Virus record (IMG/VR): IMGVR_UViG_3300045538_000112
Coordinates: 1-26,009 of that record
Strand: one strand, 5' to 3'
From: a virus
Length of the DNA: 26,009 bases
The notes beneath the pieces are model-generated. The model did no database searches. It was not told the origin of the DNA and saw only the letters and a program-made list of their open reading frames with translations. Position numbers and translations under genes: made by a program. Shown in pieces: positions 14,616 through 21,545 of this stretch. Each line of letters opens with the position of its first letter. Positions within the stretch are counted from its first letter, which is position 1.

Positions 14616-15205
14616 TAGAAGGACTCCCGTAAATTCAGCGAGAGGCTATACACATAGCCGTTCTCAACCGAAAGTGTTGGCTCCTCCACCATATACATTA
14701 AGCAATAAGGGTTCTTGAACTCTATGGCCGCATTGTCAGAGGGCGATGTGCGAATAGGCGGCTCAAACGCAAGCGTTGCGACACCAGAGGCGTTCGACGT
14801 TACGTCCTCAGTCAACTGCAAAAGCTGGTTATTGATGGTGACGAACTGGCCAGCGACAAGCACTGTAGATGACACAGGCCAGCCGTCGGTGGCTAGTGTG
14901 CGACCAGTCTGTGATGCACCATTGACCAATGGCGTGGCTGTTGCTGTAGACTGCGCCGTTGGGTCAACAGGTATCTGAAAGTCATTCGCTTTGCCACGGC
15001 TCTTAGCTATAAACGAACGCCATGCGTTGATGCCACTCGTCCCCACGATTGGCGGCAAGGACAACTGGCACTCCCACCAGCCGCGTCCAGATGCAATGGT
15101 CTGACGGCGACCCGTCCATTCCGACACGTTGGTTTGCGCTGGCATAACCAAGCGCCATGACATGCCGTTGGGCTTAGGTGAGGATGGGAAGGTTACTGTT
15201 GCCAT
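14615..15205 (-). CDS. Minor tail / distal tail protein (lambda M position)
   Basis: This 196-residue protein follows the tape measure by a TAATG junction. It has an N-terminal domain (NGMSWRLVMPAQTNVSEWTG; GRGWWECQLSLPP) and a central beta segment (VLVAGQFVTINNQLLQLTED), ending with YVYSLSLNLRESF. The size and strands suit a distal tail protein that joins the tube to the tip. No enzyme motif is seen. The assignment rests on gene order and fold impression. Confidence 0.75.
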   Translation of the reverse strand: MATVTFPSSPKPNGMSWRLVMPAQTNVSEWTGRRQTIASGRGWWECQLSLPPIVGTSGINAWRSFIAKSRGKANDFQIPVDPTAQSTATATPLVNGASQTGRTLATDGWPVSSTVLVAGQFVTINNQLLQLTEDVTSNASGVATLAFEPPIRTSPSDNAAIEFKNPYCLMYMVEEPTLSVENGYVYSLSLNLRESF

Positions 15206-16842
15206 TATTGCATAACTCCACCAAGGCGCGGTCTACGCAGCCCTGCAACCGTGCGCGACTCTGCCGCCGCGATGATGGCTGGGGCCGCTTCAAGAATGCC
15301 CTGTTGCACCTGAGCGCGAACAGCCGCAGGATCGGAAGCGCCACGCGCATCGACGCTGATGCTAATGGGACTACCGCCGCCACCACTCGACAGGTTGCGA
15401 TTAGGGATGATCGTCCCACTACCGCCCGGAATGAACAACTCTGGGCCTTGCTCACCGACCATGTAAGGCTTGTTCTTACCGACCGAGCCGCCGATGGCTT
15501 TGCCGGTTAATTTTACGCCGCTACTTGGCGTGCCGGTCAAGCCACCGATGGCCTTACTCACAAAGCCTACAATCTGCTGAACAACATAAAGCTGCCATAG
15601 CTGGTCGATCACAGAGCCGATAAGCCCCTTCATTGCGTCCTTCCAAGACGTAGCGCCAGTCAGCATACCCTTGAAGGCATCGCTGACAGATTGGCCGACC
15701 GCTTCAAATGAAGCGTTCAGTTCGTTAGTGCGCGAAACGATAGCCTCCATCGCAGGATCGGCCTCGACGGCTCCTCCCAAGAGAGTTTGCACCATATTTG
15801 CAGCTTCATCGTTGCCTGCGCGCCACTGGGCGTCGTAATAGTCGTCCATCTCGCGCTGGTCATTGGCCATCGCGGTCAACGGGTCTTCTTTTTTCTTTTC
15901 GACCTTAGTCACCCTAGGCGCATTGATGGACCCAGCGGCCCTAGAGCCTGCGCGCGCCGCCGACGGCACAGTCGGTTTCAGCAACCGCTTCTTCTGAGCC
16001 GCTATTTTTCTAGTGTACGCAGCATCTGCGTCATCGCGCTTGGAGACAGCGTCTAACTGTTCTTTTCGAGCTGTTTCAGTATCGCCGTAACCGAAGAAAC
16101 CCAGCACCATTGACGCCGCTTTGCCGGTTGCCCCACCCCCGACGTTTAACGCGGCAAGCGCCCTCGCTTCGTTTTTTGCTGTTCTCACACGAATGTTACT
16201 GGCGGTGACAGCAGCCTCAGCCGCATTAAGATCGCTAAGCGCAGCGTTTATCGCCGCAGCCTCTGCGATTGCGTAGGCGTTGGTGTTACGTCCAAGGGCC
16301 TCATCCAGTTCGGCCTTCGCAAACATCAGGTCAATGGACGACTCCCTAACCTTCTTTTCGGACTCCTCAAGTTCTTTAGCAGCCGCGCCTGCGTTAAACA
16401 AACTCTCAATAAATGGAGTTAAGACCATTGTGGCAACAAGAATAGCAGCACCCCAAGGGCCAGCCAAAAACGCGCCAACCGTGCCAAGTTTGCCACCCAT
16501 TTGCGACATGGCATAACCGACCTGACCAATTTGCTGGTTAAACGCCTGTATTGGACTTGCGCCAGTTGAAACACTGGTCGCAAAGTCATTGATCTGCATA
16601 CCAAGCTGCTGCGTACCCTGACGCGCTTGACGCATAGCTTTGGACTGCGCGTCTAAGGCATTGTTGTAGCGGACACCATTACGGACTACGGCATCTGTGG
16701 AAGCAGCAACTCCCGCATTAGCCGTCTTGAGCGCGTCCATTTCCTTACGCAGCTTATCGACAGAGTCCGTCAGCTTTTTAAGCTGCTCGTTCCCAGAAAC
16801 CTGAGCCGCGAATAGAAACTCAACTTTTTGGTCCTGAGCCAC
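15205..16842 (-). CDS. Tape measure protein
   Basis: A 545-residue protein with an N-terminal coiled coil (LKKLTDSVDKLRKEMDALKT), a hydrophobic middle (AFLAGPWGAAILVATMVLTP), Ala-rich helices and the C-terminal signature GEQGPELFIPGGSGTIIPN found in many tape measure proteins. The GTG start at 16842 has AGGAAAGG about 10 bases upstream and lies inside the frameshift extension of the chaperone gene. By the usual 0.15 nm per residue the tail would be about 80 nm, shorter than lambda's. It fills the tail tube, sets its length and is ejected with DNA. Confidence 0.93.
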   Translation of the reverse strand: MAQDQKVEFLFAAQVSGNEQLKKLTDSVDKLRKEMDALKTANAGVAASTDAVVRNGVRYNNALDAQSKAMRQARQGTQQLGMQINDFATSVSTGASPIQAFNQQIGQVGYAMSQMGGKLGTVGAFLAGPWGAAILVATMVLTPFIESLFNAGAAAKELEESEKKVRESSIDLMFAKAELDEALGRNTNAYAIAEAAAINAALSDLNAAEAAVTASNIRVRTAKNEARALAALNVGGGATGKAASMVLGFFGYGDTETARKEQLDAVSKRDDADAAYTRKIAAQKKRLLKPTVPSAARAGSRAAGSINAPRVTKVEKKKEDPLTAMANDQREMDDYYDAQWRAGNDEAANMVQTLLGGAVEADPAMEAIVSRTNELNASFEAVGQSVSDAFKGMLTGATSWKDAMKGLIGSVIDQLWQLYVVQQIVGFVSKAIGGLTGTPSSGVKLTGKAIGGSVGKNKPYMVGEQGPELFIPGGSGTIIPNRNLSSGGGGSPISISVDARGASDPAAVRAQVQQGILEAAPAIIAAAESRTVAGLRRPRLGGVMQ

Positions 16843-17322
16843 GCTTTTTCTGCCTTTCCTCGCTCACATTAAAGTAAGCAATCCAGAGGTTATACTCCTC
16901 AATTGAGATTTGTTCAATCTCTTCAATGGTCTTGCCCAACCGATCAGCGAGGGTTATAAGATTGAAAAGGAAGCTATTCTCCCTTAGGCGTTTCCCGCAT
17001 CCTCAACGCTGGTCCCGCTCATGAACGCAGCGGCAACAGTCGAGATAACACCCACCTCTTCGCGCATCAGAATGGCCTTGTCTTCAAGCGTGAACAGCTT
17101 TTCGCCTTGGCCCGTCTCCGCCTTGAGGATAATCAAATCGACCATCGCCTCAAATGATGCGGAATTAAGGAACTGAGGGTGCTTGCGCTGGATGCGGTTC
17201 AATTCACCAGCAAGAAGGGGGCCGTAGTAAACTTTCTCCGGCGCTCCCTTTTCACCCCATTCTGCGACCTCAATATGTGTCTTGGTCGATGTACGCTCTG
17301 CAATACGCTTTGAAATACTCAT
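16820..17322 (-). CDS. Tail assembly chaperone, -1 frameshift fusion (lambda GT-like)
   Basis: Codons 1-111 read from ATG 17322; slippage at GGGAAAC (16990-16996) gives 56 further residues up to TGA at 16820-16822, 167 in total. The extension begins RLRENSFLFNLITLADRLGK and contains SIEEYNLWIAYFNVSEERQK, the WIAYF-type pattern of the T part of GT chaperones. The extension frame has no start of its own and fills the otherwise empty gap before the tape measure gene. The fusion should bind the tape measure and recruit tail tube subunits. The frameshift efficiency cannot be seen. Confidence 0.88.
16984..17322 (-). CDS. Tail assembly chaperone, unshifted form (lambda G-like)
   Basis: A 112-residue helical protein beginning MSISKRIAERTSTKTHIEVA, encoded between the major tail and tape measure genes, with AAAAGGAT before ATG 17322. 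Its TAA lies two codons after the heptamer GGGAAAC. Position, size and the slippery site identify it as the G-like partner of the GT fusion. In lambda the two forms are made in an unequal ratio and are absent from the finished virion. Confidence 0.88.
   Translation of the reverse strand: MSISKRIAERTSTKTHIEVAEWGEKGAPEKVYYGPLLAGELNRIQRKHPQFLNSASFEAMVDLIILKAETGQGEKLFTLEDKAILMREEVGVISTVAAAFMSGTSVEDAGNA
16990..16996 (-). promoter_or_regulatory. -1 ribosomal frameshift site GGGAAAC
   Basis: The heptamer is in phase as G GGA AAC with the G-like reading frame, the X XXY YYZ form. Lambda uses GGGAAAG at the same place. A GAGG that could act as an internal stimulator lies 5 to 8 bases upstream. No strong hairpin follows at once. 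Confidence 0.85.
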
Positions 17323-17340
17323 AAATTATATCCTTTTAAG

Positions 17341-17736
17341 TTAAACAGTCGTAGCAGTGGTCAGAGCGCCCGTCCCTTGAAGTGTGATAGTCGATTCCAC
17401 CATGCCATCGAAGCTGCCGGTGATAGTTTTGCCGGTGACAATCGCTGCGCCTGTCAAGTATGAGCCACCGGTCCCAGTACCTTCTGGCATAAAGCGAACT
17501 GTGACTTCAGAACCAACAGTAAGGGCCAACTGACCATTCGTGTCAGTCTCATCCCAGAAAACGTCAACCGATCCGGTCCATGCCTTCAAAGTGGTCTTGA
17601 ACGTGCGATAAGCATCGCCCATCGAAGTGTCTTCAGCAGTATCTGCTGTTTCTTCAACAGAATAAGAACGGATTTCAGCAATGGCGTTGGTCGCTCCGAC
17701 GCGAACAGTGCCTTCTGAACCAGTGTGGGTAGCCAT
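17341..17736 (-). CDS. Major tail tube protein
   Basis: A 131-residue protein starting MATHTGSEGTVRVGATNAIA, with the strand pattern of tail tube proteins (IRSYSVEETADTAEDTSMGD; LKAWTGSVDVFWDETDTNGQ; GMVESTITLQGTGAL). Location just before the chaperone pair is the V position of lambda. It lacks the extra Ig-like domain of lambda V, which is common in shorter relatives. The start overlaps the preceding stop as TAATG. Confidence 0.9.
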   Translation of the reverse strand: MATHTGSEGTVRVGATNAIAEIRSYSVEETADTAEDTSMGDAYRTFKTTLKAWTGSVDVFWDETDTNGQLALTVGSEVTVRFMPEGTGTGGSYLTGAAIVTGKTITGSFDGMVESTITLQGTGALTTATTV

Positions 17737-17879
17737 TACTCTTTCTCCTCTTTGGCCGCAGCCTTAGCCTTGGGTTTGTCTTCAGCGGGTTTCCAGCCAT
17801 TAGCGGCATAGTGTTCCAAATCAACAGCACAGGCGAGTATCTCATCGCCAATAGCATTATAGACCTTGACCATTTTCAT
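17736..17879 (-). CDS. Small hypothetical protein, 47 aa, between tail terminator and tube genes
   Basis: ATG 17879 overlaps the terminator gene's TGA (ATGA), and the TAA at 17736-17738 overlaps the tube gene start, so the frame exactly fills the interval. The peptide begins MKMVKVYNAIGDEILACAVD, continues LEHYAANGWKPAED, and ends with a Lys/Ala/Glu tail (KPKAKAAAKEEKE). Proteins of this form recur in siphophage head-tail regions; function is unknown. Confidence 0.75.
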   Translation of the reverse strand: MKMVKVYNAIGDEILACAVDLEHYAANGWKPAEDKPKAKAAAKEEKE

Positions 17880-18319
17880 CGTGCAGTCTCCACATCCGTT
17901 GTGCTGGTGATATATTCAACCGTGTAAACCAGCCTCGCAGACGCAATTGATTTCTCGCCTTCTACATTAATGTCTATCTCAGTGCTAGTCAAAATGCAAG
18001 ATTTAGCGAGGCCGTTAAGCGTAAAGTCCGCAGCGATGGCTTCCTCCGCCGATACGCAGATCGTATCAAGCGAGTCCGACACTGTAGTGCTGCTTCCCTT
18101 AATCATGATGTCAATGGCAACGTTGATAGCCCGACGCAGCGTGCGAGAGCCAATTGTAATTAGCGAACTGCTCTCATCCATCGTATATACGCAGATTGCT
18201 GGCAGCTTCGCGTCATCAAGCGCATAGCGGCGCATCTTATAGACGCTTGCCCCAGTCGCGGGCAGGCCAGTGACTAGCGTTGCAACACGGTCTCTGATCT
18301 GTTGCCTAACGTGGCTCAT
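17876..18319 (-). CDS. Tail terminator (lambda U-like)
   Basis: A 147-residue protein from ATG 18319, with GAGAAGG 6 bases upstream; the reading to 18334 has no such site. It starts MSHVRQQIRDRVATLVTGLP, a form typical of tail terminator proteins, followed by YALDDAKLPAICVYT and an alpha/beta body (INVAIDIMIKGSSTTVSDSL), ending in LVYTVEYITS. Gene order (after the FII-like gene, before the tube gene) matches lambda U, which caps the tube at its final length and binds the head. Confidence 0.85.
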   Translation of the reverse strand: MSHVRQQIRDRVATLVTGLPATGASVYKMRRYALDDAKLPAICVYTMDESSSLITIGSRTLRRAINVAIDIMIKGSSTTVSDSLDTICVSAEEAIAADFTLNGLAKSCILTSTEIDINVEGEKSIASARLVYTVEYITSTTDVETAR

Positions 18320-18320
18320 A

Positions 18321-18644
18321 TCAAACCTTCTCAAGCATCAGGGTCGTGACGCCAGTGCCATCGCTCAAAACAACGCGCACAGTGTACGCCACGGTGCGAA
18401 TGATAATCTCGTCCCCGTCAGCAGCCGCTGGAACGTCAGCCGTGCGGCAAACGAACTGGGGCGACGGGATGGTGATGTCCATCAGGTCAGTTGCGTTGCG
18501 GCTTGCCTGTGGCGCATCAAAGATGCCCAGAACAGACGAAGCACTGCCGCCCACTGGTGTGTAGGTGGCAGTGTCCGCGAAATCGTCGAGTTCGAAGAAA
18601 TCTAAAATGTCAGCGGCAGACTCAACGGGCACGCTTTGGTCCAC
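18321..18644 (-). CDS. Head-tail joining protein (lambda FII-like)
   Basis: A 107-residue protein with the FII layout: N-terminal acidic helix (ADILDFFELDDFADTATYTP), VLGIFDAP, then IPSPQFVCRTADVPAAADGD and a C-terminal beta end (VRVVLSDGTGVTTLMLEKV). FII sits at the bottom of the head and receives the tail. GTG 18644 gives the longest form, but GTG 18632, with GGA 7 bases upstream, may be the true start. It overlaps the end of the previous small gene. Confidence 0.85.
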   Translation of the reverse strand: MDQSVPVESAADILDFFELDDFADTATYTPVGGSASSVLGIFDAPQASRNATDLMDITIPSPQFVCRTADVPAAADGDEIIIRTVAYTVRVVLSDGTGVTTLMLEKV

Positions 18645-18843
18645 GCGAGATCACAGGGTCACGATGCTCAACCTTTGGGGCCTCAGCTACGCGCACTTCC
18701 TCTTTAGCCACAGGGGCTTCGTAAATCTCTAGCTTCTTAGCAGCCATCAATACAACGGCTTCATGCGCAGGAAGCGTGACAATATCGCCCGCATTGACTG
18801 GGCCTTGCGATGTAACAACACCACGAATACATTTATATTGCAT
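18622..18843 (-). CDS. Small head protein at the lambda FI position, 73 aa
   Basis: ATG 18843 has a perfect AGGAGG 5 bases upstream; the longer frame to 18900 is spurious. The protein starts MQYKCIRGVVTSQGPVNAGD, with beta strands (IVTLPAHEAVVLMAAKKLEI) and a charged C-terminal tail (VEHRDPVISRGPKRAR). It lies between the capsid and FII-like genes. Such short proteins are common here in phages; the assignment as FI analogue is by position only. Confidence 0.8.
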   Translation of the reverse strand: MQYKCIRGVVTSQGPVNAGDIVTLPAHEAVVLMAAKKLEIYEAPVAKEEVRVAEAPKVEHRDPVISRGPKRAR

Positions 18844-18862
18844 CAAAACCTCCTGAGAAGTG

Positions 18863-18895
18863 GGGGACCGAGATGACTTCCAAATCCCGGTCCCC
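18863..18895 (-). other. RNA hairpin between capsid and next gene
   Basis: Arms GGGGACCG and CGGTCCCC (8 perfect pairs) extend by three more pairs after an A/C mismatch, leaving a 9-base loop. On the transcript it lies between the capsid stop and the strong ribosome-binding site of the next gene. No U-run follows, so it is not a classic terminator. It may protect the capsid mRNA 3' end or slow polymerase. Confidence 0.65.
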
Positions 18896-18904
18896 AACAT
18901 TCAA

Positions 18905-20791
18905 TTATACGCCGTCGTTGTTGTAAGCGAACGAGACTGGGTTGCGCAATGCAACGTCAACAGTCTGGAGCGCAACTACGCGGACAGTGCCTGTGTTTGA
19001 CGCCGTGTATGGATCAACCGTCAGGTCGAGGCCACCCCACATGCCGATCATGCAGTCGCTGAAGTTACCGAAGTAAACGTTACCAGCAGTTGCCTGCTGA
19101 GTACGAATGATTGGGTAACCGTTTGCTTGGTTGTTTTCAGCAACAAACATGCCCGAACCTGTGTCCTTGCTCTTCGTCTTCAGGCCACCGAGTGTTGCGG
19201 CGTCTGTGATGTAGGCAAGGTTGCCGAACAGTGCGTTGTCTTCTGCAACAGCAGTTTCCAAAGCAACCATTTCAGCAAAGGTTGGAACAGCAGCAGCAAA
19301 GCTGGTTGGCTTGTTGACACCGACGGTGTTCAAGATACCAGTTGGCTGGCCGCTTGCGCCTGAACCTTCAAGAGCGCCCTTGTCGATTGCCAATGCGAGA
19401 GCCTGCGTCAGGTCATCACGCACCAATGCTTCGATGGAAGGCGTCGATTGAAGAATCAATTGCCGCGTCATGTCGCTGAAAGCACCAACAGTCTTTGGCG
19501 TCAGCGATACAGTGCCGAAGGTTGGTTCCGACTCAGTAGGAGCGCCACCTTCTGTCGAAATCCATGTGCCAGCCGAAGCAGCGGTCTTCTTGGGGATTGC
19601 AACGTTGCCGACAAGACCGGGCAACATACGAGCGCCTGCACGCATGACCGAAGCCGAGTTGCGCAGAACGTCGATGAACTCGTTAGCAAGCAAGTTAGTT
19701 GCAACGATTTCGTTGTCGTCCGAGGTGTTGAGGTCACGCTGCTTCCAGACGCCGAGAACGTCGTTAGGAATCATAAGACCCTGTGCAGTGCGGCCATAAC
19801 GCTGTGCAGCGGCATCCGATGCTTCAAATTCAAAAGCAGCGGCTTCACGCAGACGGCGATCACCGGGGTTGGCAAGAGCGGCAATTGCACGGACAACCGA
19901 GAATTGACGAATTTCTTTCTTGCTCAGGCCAATGTTTTCGTTTTCCAATGGCTTGTCCGAACCGATTTCTTCAAGCAGTTCGCCACGGAATTGTTCGATT
20001 GACTTGCCAGACTTAATGGCAGCTTCAGCCAATGAGCGCTTGTTGTGACGAACGCCCAGTTCGAGGATTGCGGATACGTTGCGAGCAGCAGCTTCGGCAG
20101 CTTCAGCCCGGACGTTGTCCAGATTGACTTCAGACATAGTAACTTCCTTCTTGATGATAGGTTGAACTTTAGGTGTTGCTTGGATTTCTACATCTGCGCT
20201 ACGACCGATGCCGACTGACTGGTCTGCCGGTATAGACACAATTGAGGCCTCCATTGGCGACCACGAACGAACGAGATATTCATCTTTGTTCGAAGCGGAG
20301 CGCTCCATTTTGTTGACGCGGTAGCCGACGGAGACGTTCCCCCGGATTCCATCTACAACATCCCCGAACACCTCACTCGCTAACGCAGAGCGCCCAAACC
20401 GGACGTTGGCTCGTAACACTCTATCTGGTGAAAGTTCCACGGATTCAATAACACCAATTTGCCGCTCCGGATCATGGTCCAACAGCAATGGTGCGCGACC
20501 CGAACGAAGAAAGGCCATGTCAATGGACTTCTCGTCGTGCACTAAAACTTCTTTGCCGAAGCTACGTTCGACTGGGAGTTCGGATGAAAGAGCAATTTGA
20601 ACAGTGCGCTTTTTCTCATCGACGCCGCGCAAGGCAATGTCAACGCCAGCCGAACGGCGCTCAACGACGGGTTCTTTGCGCTCAACGTCTTCACCCTCTG
20701 TGACTTCGGCTTCTTCAGCCGCCTCCACAGCCTCAACGACTTCTTCAGTCGCTTCTACGGCATCCTCGACCGGCTCTTGCTCTTCTGACAT
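18905..20791 (-). CDS. Fused prohead protease and HK97-type major capsid protein
   Basis: A 628-residue fusion. Residues 2-45 are acidic (EEQEPVEDAVEATEEVVEAV). The HK97-type prohead protease follows: LLLDHDPERQIG with His106, GNVSVGYRV with Ser154 and WSPMEASIVSIPAD with Glu181. Next come a helical delta-like scaffold segment (about 219-340) and the HK97-fold capsid (GLMIPNDVLG; SEPTFGTVSLTPKTVGAFSD). ATG 20791 is chosen because GGGAG lies 6 bases upstream; the reading to 20818 begins with TTG. The protease should cut itself and the delta region from the shell during maturation. An internal restart site may yield capsid alone. Confidence 0.94.
   Translation of the reverse strand: MSEEQEPVEDAVEATEEVVEAVEAAEEAEVTEGEDVERKEPVVERRSAGVDIALRGVDEKKRTVQIALSSELPVERSFGKEVLVHDEKSIDMAFLRSGRAPLLLDHDPERQIGVIESVELSPDRVLRANVRFGRSALASEVFGDVVDGIRGNVSVGYRVNKMERSASNKDEYLVRSWSPMEASIVSIPADQSVGIGRSADVEIQATPKVQPIIKKEVTMSEVNLDNVRAEAAEAAARNVSAILELGVRHNKRSLAEAAIKSGKSIEQFRGELLEEIGSDKPLENENIGLSKKEIRQFSVVRAIAALANPGDRRLREAAAFEFEASDAAAQRYGRTAQGLMIPNDVLGVWKQRDLNTSDDNEIVATNLLANEFIDVLRNSASVMRAGARMLPGLVGNVAIPKKTAASAGTWISTEGGAPTESEPTFGTVSLTPKTVGAFSDMTRQLILQSTPSIEALVRDDLTQALALAIDKGALEGSGASGQPTGILNTVGVNKPTSFAAAVPTFAEMVALETAVAEDNALFGNLAYITDAATLGGLKTKSKDTGSGMFVAENNQANGYPIIRTQQATAGNVYFGNFSDCMIGMWGGLDLTVDPYTASNTGTVRVVALQTVDVALRNPVSFAYNNDGV
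20135..20149 (-). promoter_or_regulatory. Internal ribosome-binding site and ATG for capsid-only product
   Basis: AAGGAAG at 20143-20149 stands 5 bases before an in-frame ATG at 20137, exactly between protease and delta-like regions. Initiation here would make a 410-residue capsid protein (MSEVNLDNVRAEA onward) from the same mRNA. The site partly reflects the codons for Lys-Lys-Glu, so chance is possible. Confidence 0.55.
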
Positions 20792-20817
20792 ACTCAACTC
20801 CCATGGGTGTTCGCGCA

Positions 20818-20846
20818 ATCATATCACCCGCAACGGATATAATCAA
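20818..20846 (-). promoter_or_regulatory. Candidate sigma-70 promoter for the capsid gene
   Basis: TTGATT (20841-20846), a 17-base spacer and TATGAT (20818-20823) match the consensus in 9 of 12 positions. The start point would be near 20811, about 20 bases before the capsid ATG. The -35 box contains the stop codon of the HNH gene. It would let capsid be transcribed independently of the inserted gene. Confidence 0.4.
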
Positions 20847-21484
20847 CTAGCTAAACGCTTCCAATCATCTGGATGCATTGCGCCTTTGCGGAGGTTGCAC
20901 TTTGGCGTTAAAAGCTGAACATTGCTATCATCGTTCAAGCCACCAAGTGCAATGGGCATGATGTGGTCTAGGTGATAACCAGTTTGCTTTAGGTCCGCAC
21001 CGCAGCAGGCGCACTTGCCTCCTTGCGCTATCATTAGGCGCTCGACAATGTCTTTGGACAATGTGCCCCCGTTGCCCTTGGTGCGGGCGCGACGGTTTTG
21101 TTGCATAACCGCGTGTTTGTCAGGGTTGGCTATTTTCCATTTTCGAGCGTAGTCAAGCACTCTGTCAATATTGGCTGCCTTCCATTTGCGACCACGCTCG
21201 CGCTCCTTTTCCAAATTAGAATAATACCGTTTTCGGTCATGTTCCCGCACCTTTTCAGGGTTGGCGGCTTGCCACTTGCGGTAATACTCGCGGTGCTTTT
21301 CTGGGCTAGCTTCGCGATATTTGCGAGCCAAGTCACGAACCTTATTGGGGTTGGTTTCGCGCCACTTGCGAAGGGCTTGGCGTTTGCAAGGTATACAAGC
21401 CCCGCGTTTATTGCGCTCCCGCGCACCACATTTGCGGCAGGGCTTGACGTCCGTGGATTCAGTGCTATTAATCTGTTCATTCAT
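20843..21484 (-). CDS. HNH endonuclease with six 15-residue repeats, inserted between portal and capsid genes
   Basis: Three parts are visible in 213 residues. A zinc ribbon at 16-33 (PCRKCG, ACIPC) comes first. Then six 15-residue basic repeats run from 39 to 128. A C-terminal HNH nuclease (about 147-205) has GGKCACCGADL, HLDHIMPIALGG with His171, Asp173 and His174, then SNVQLLTPKCNLRKG. AAAGGAA precedes ATG 21484. HNH genes standing between structural genes are often homing endonucleases that cut phage genomes lacking the gene. HNH nucleases helping terminase also exist but usually lie next to the terminase genes. Homing is thus the likelier role. Confidence 0.9.
   Translation of the reverse strand: MNEQINSTESTDVKPCRKCGARERNKRGACIPCKRQALRKWRETNPNKVRDLARKYREASPEKHREYYRKWQAANPEKVREHDRKRYYSNLEKERERGRKWKAANIDRVLDYARKWKIANPDKHAVMQQNRRARTKGNGGTLSKDIVERLMIAQGGKCACCGADLKQTGYHLDHIMPIALGGLNDDSNVQLLTPKCNLRKGAMHPDDWKRLAS
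21101..21370 (-). repeat. Six tandem 45-base units coding 15-residue basic repeats
   Basis: Units are RKWRETNPNKVRDLA, RKYREASPEKHREYY, RKWQAANPEKVREHD, RKRYYSNLEKERERG, RKWKAANIDRVLDYA and RKWKIANPDKHAVMQ, in exact register. Every unit opens with Arg-Lys, and most have Asn-Pro-Glu-Lys in the middle. They probably form a chain of basic helices that lies along DNA. Confidence 0.88.
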
Positions 21485-21509
21485 TGGCGCAGTTCCTTTG
21501 CGTTAGTGC

Positions 21510-21543
21510 GGGCGAGTGGGACTGCTATCCCCTCGCCCTTTTT
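21510..21543 (+). terminator. Terminator-like hairpin facing against the late operon
   Basis: GGGCGAG (21510-21516) pairs with CTCGCCC (21532-21538), and inside it GGGA pairs with TCCC after a single bulged T, with a 6-base loop. TTTTT and then ATTTATT follow on the + strand. It has full rho-independent form for + strand transcription only. On the late mRNA the same hairpin has no U-run after it. Confidence 0.6.
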
Positions 21544-21545
21544 AT

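Noticed and set aside
15205-15510. Short direct and inverted similarities suggesting a CRISPR array or att site in the tail region
   Set aside because: No regularly spaced identical repeats are found anywhere in the window; the repeats present are in-frame protein repeats.
19448-20002. 184-codon + strand frame opposite the capsid gene
   Set aside because: Antisense shadow without a start signal; the capsid frame is firmly supported.
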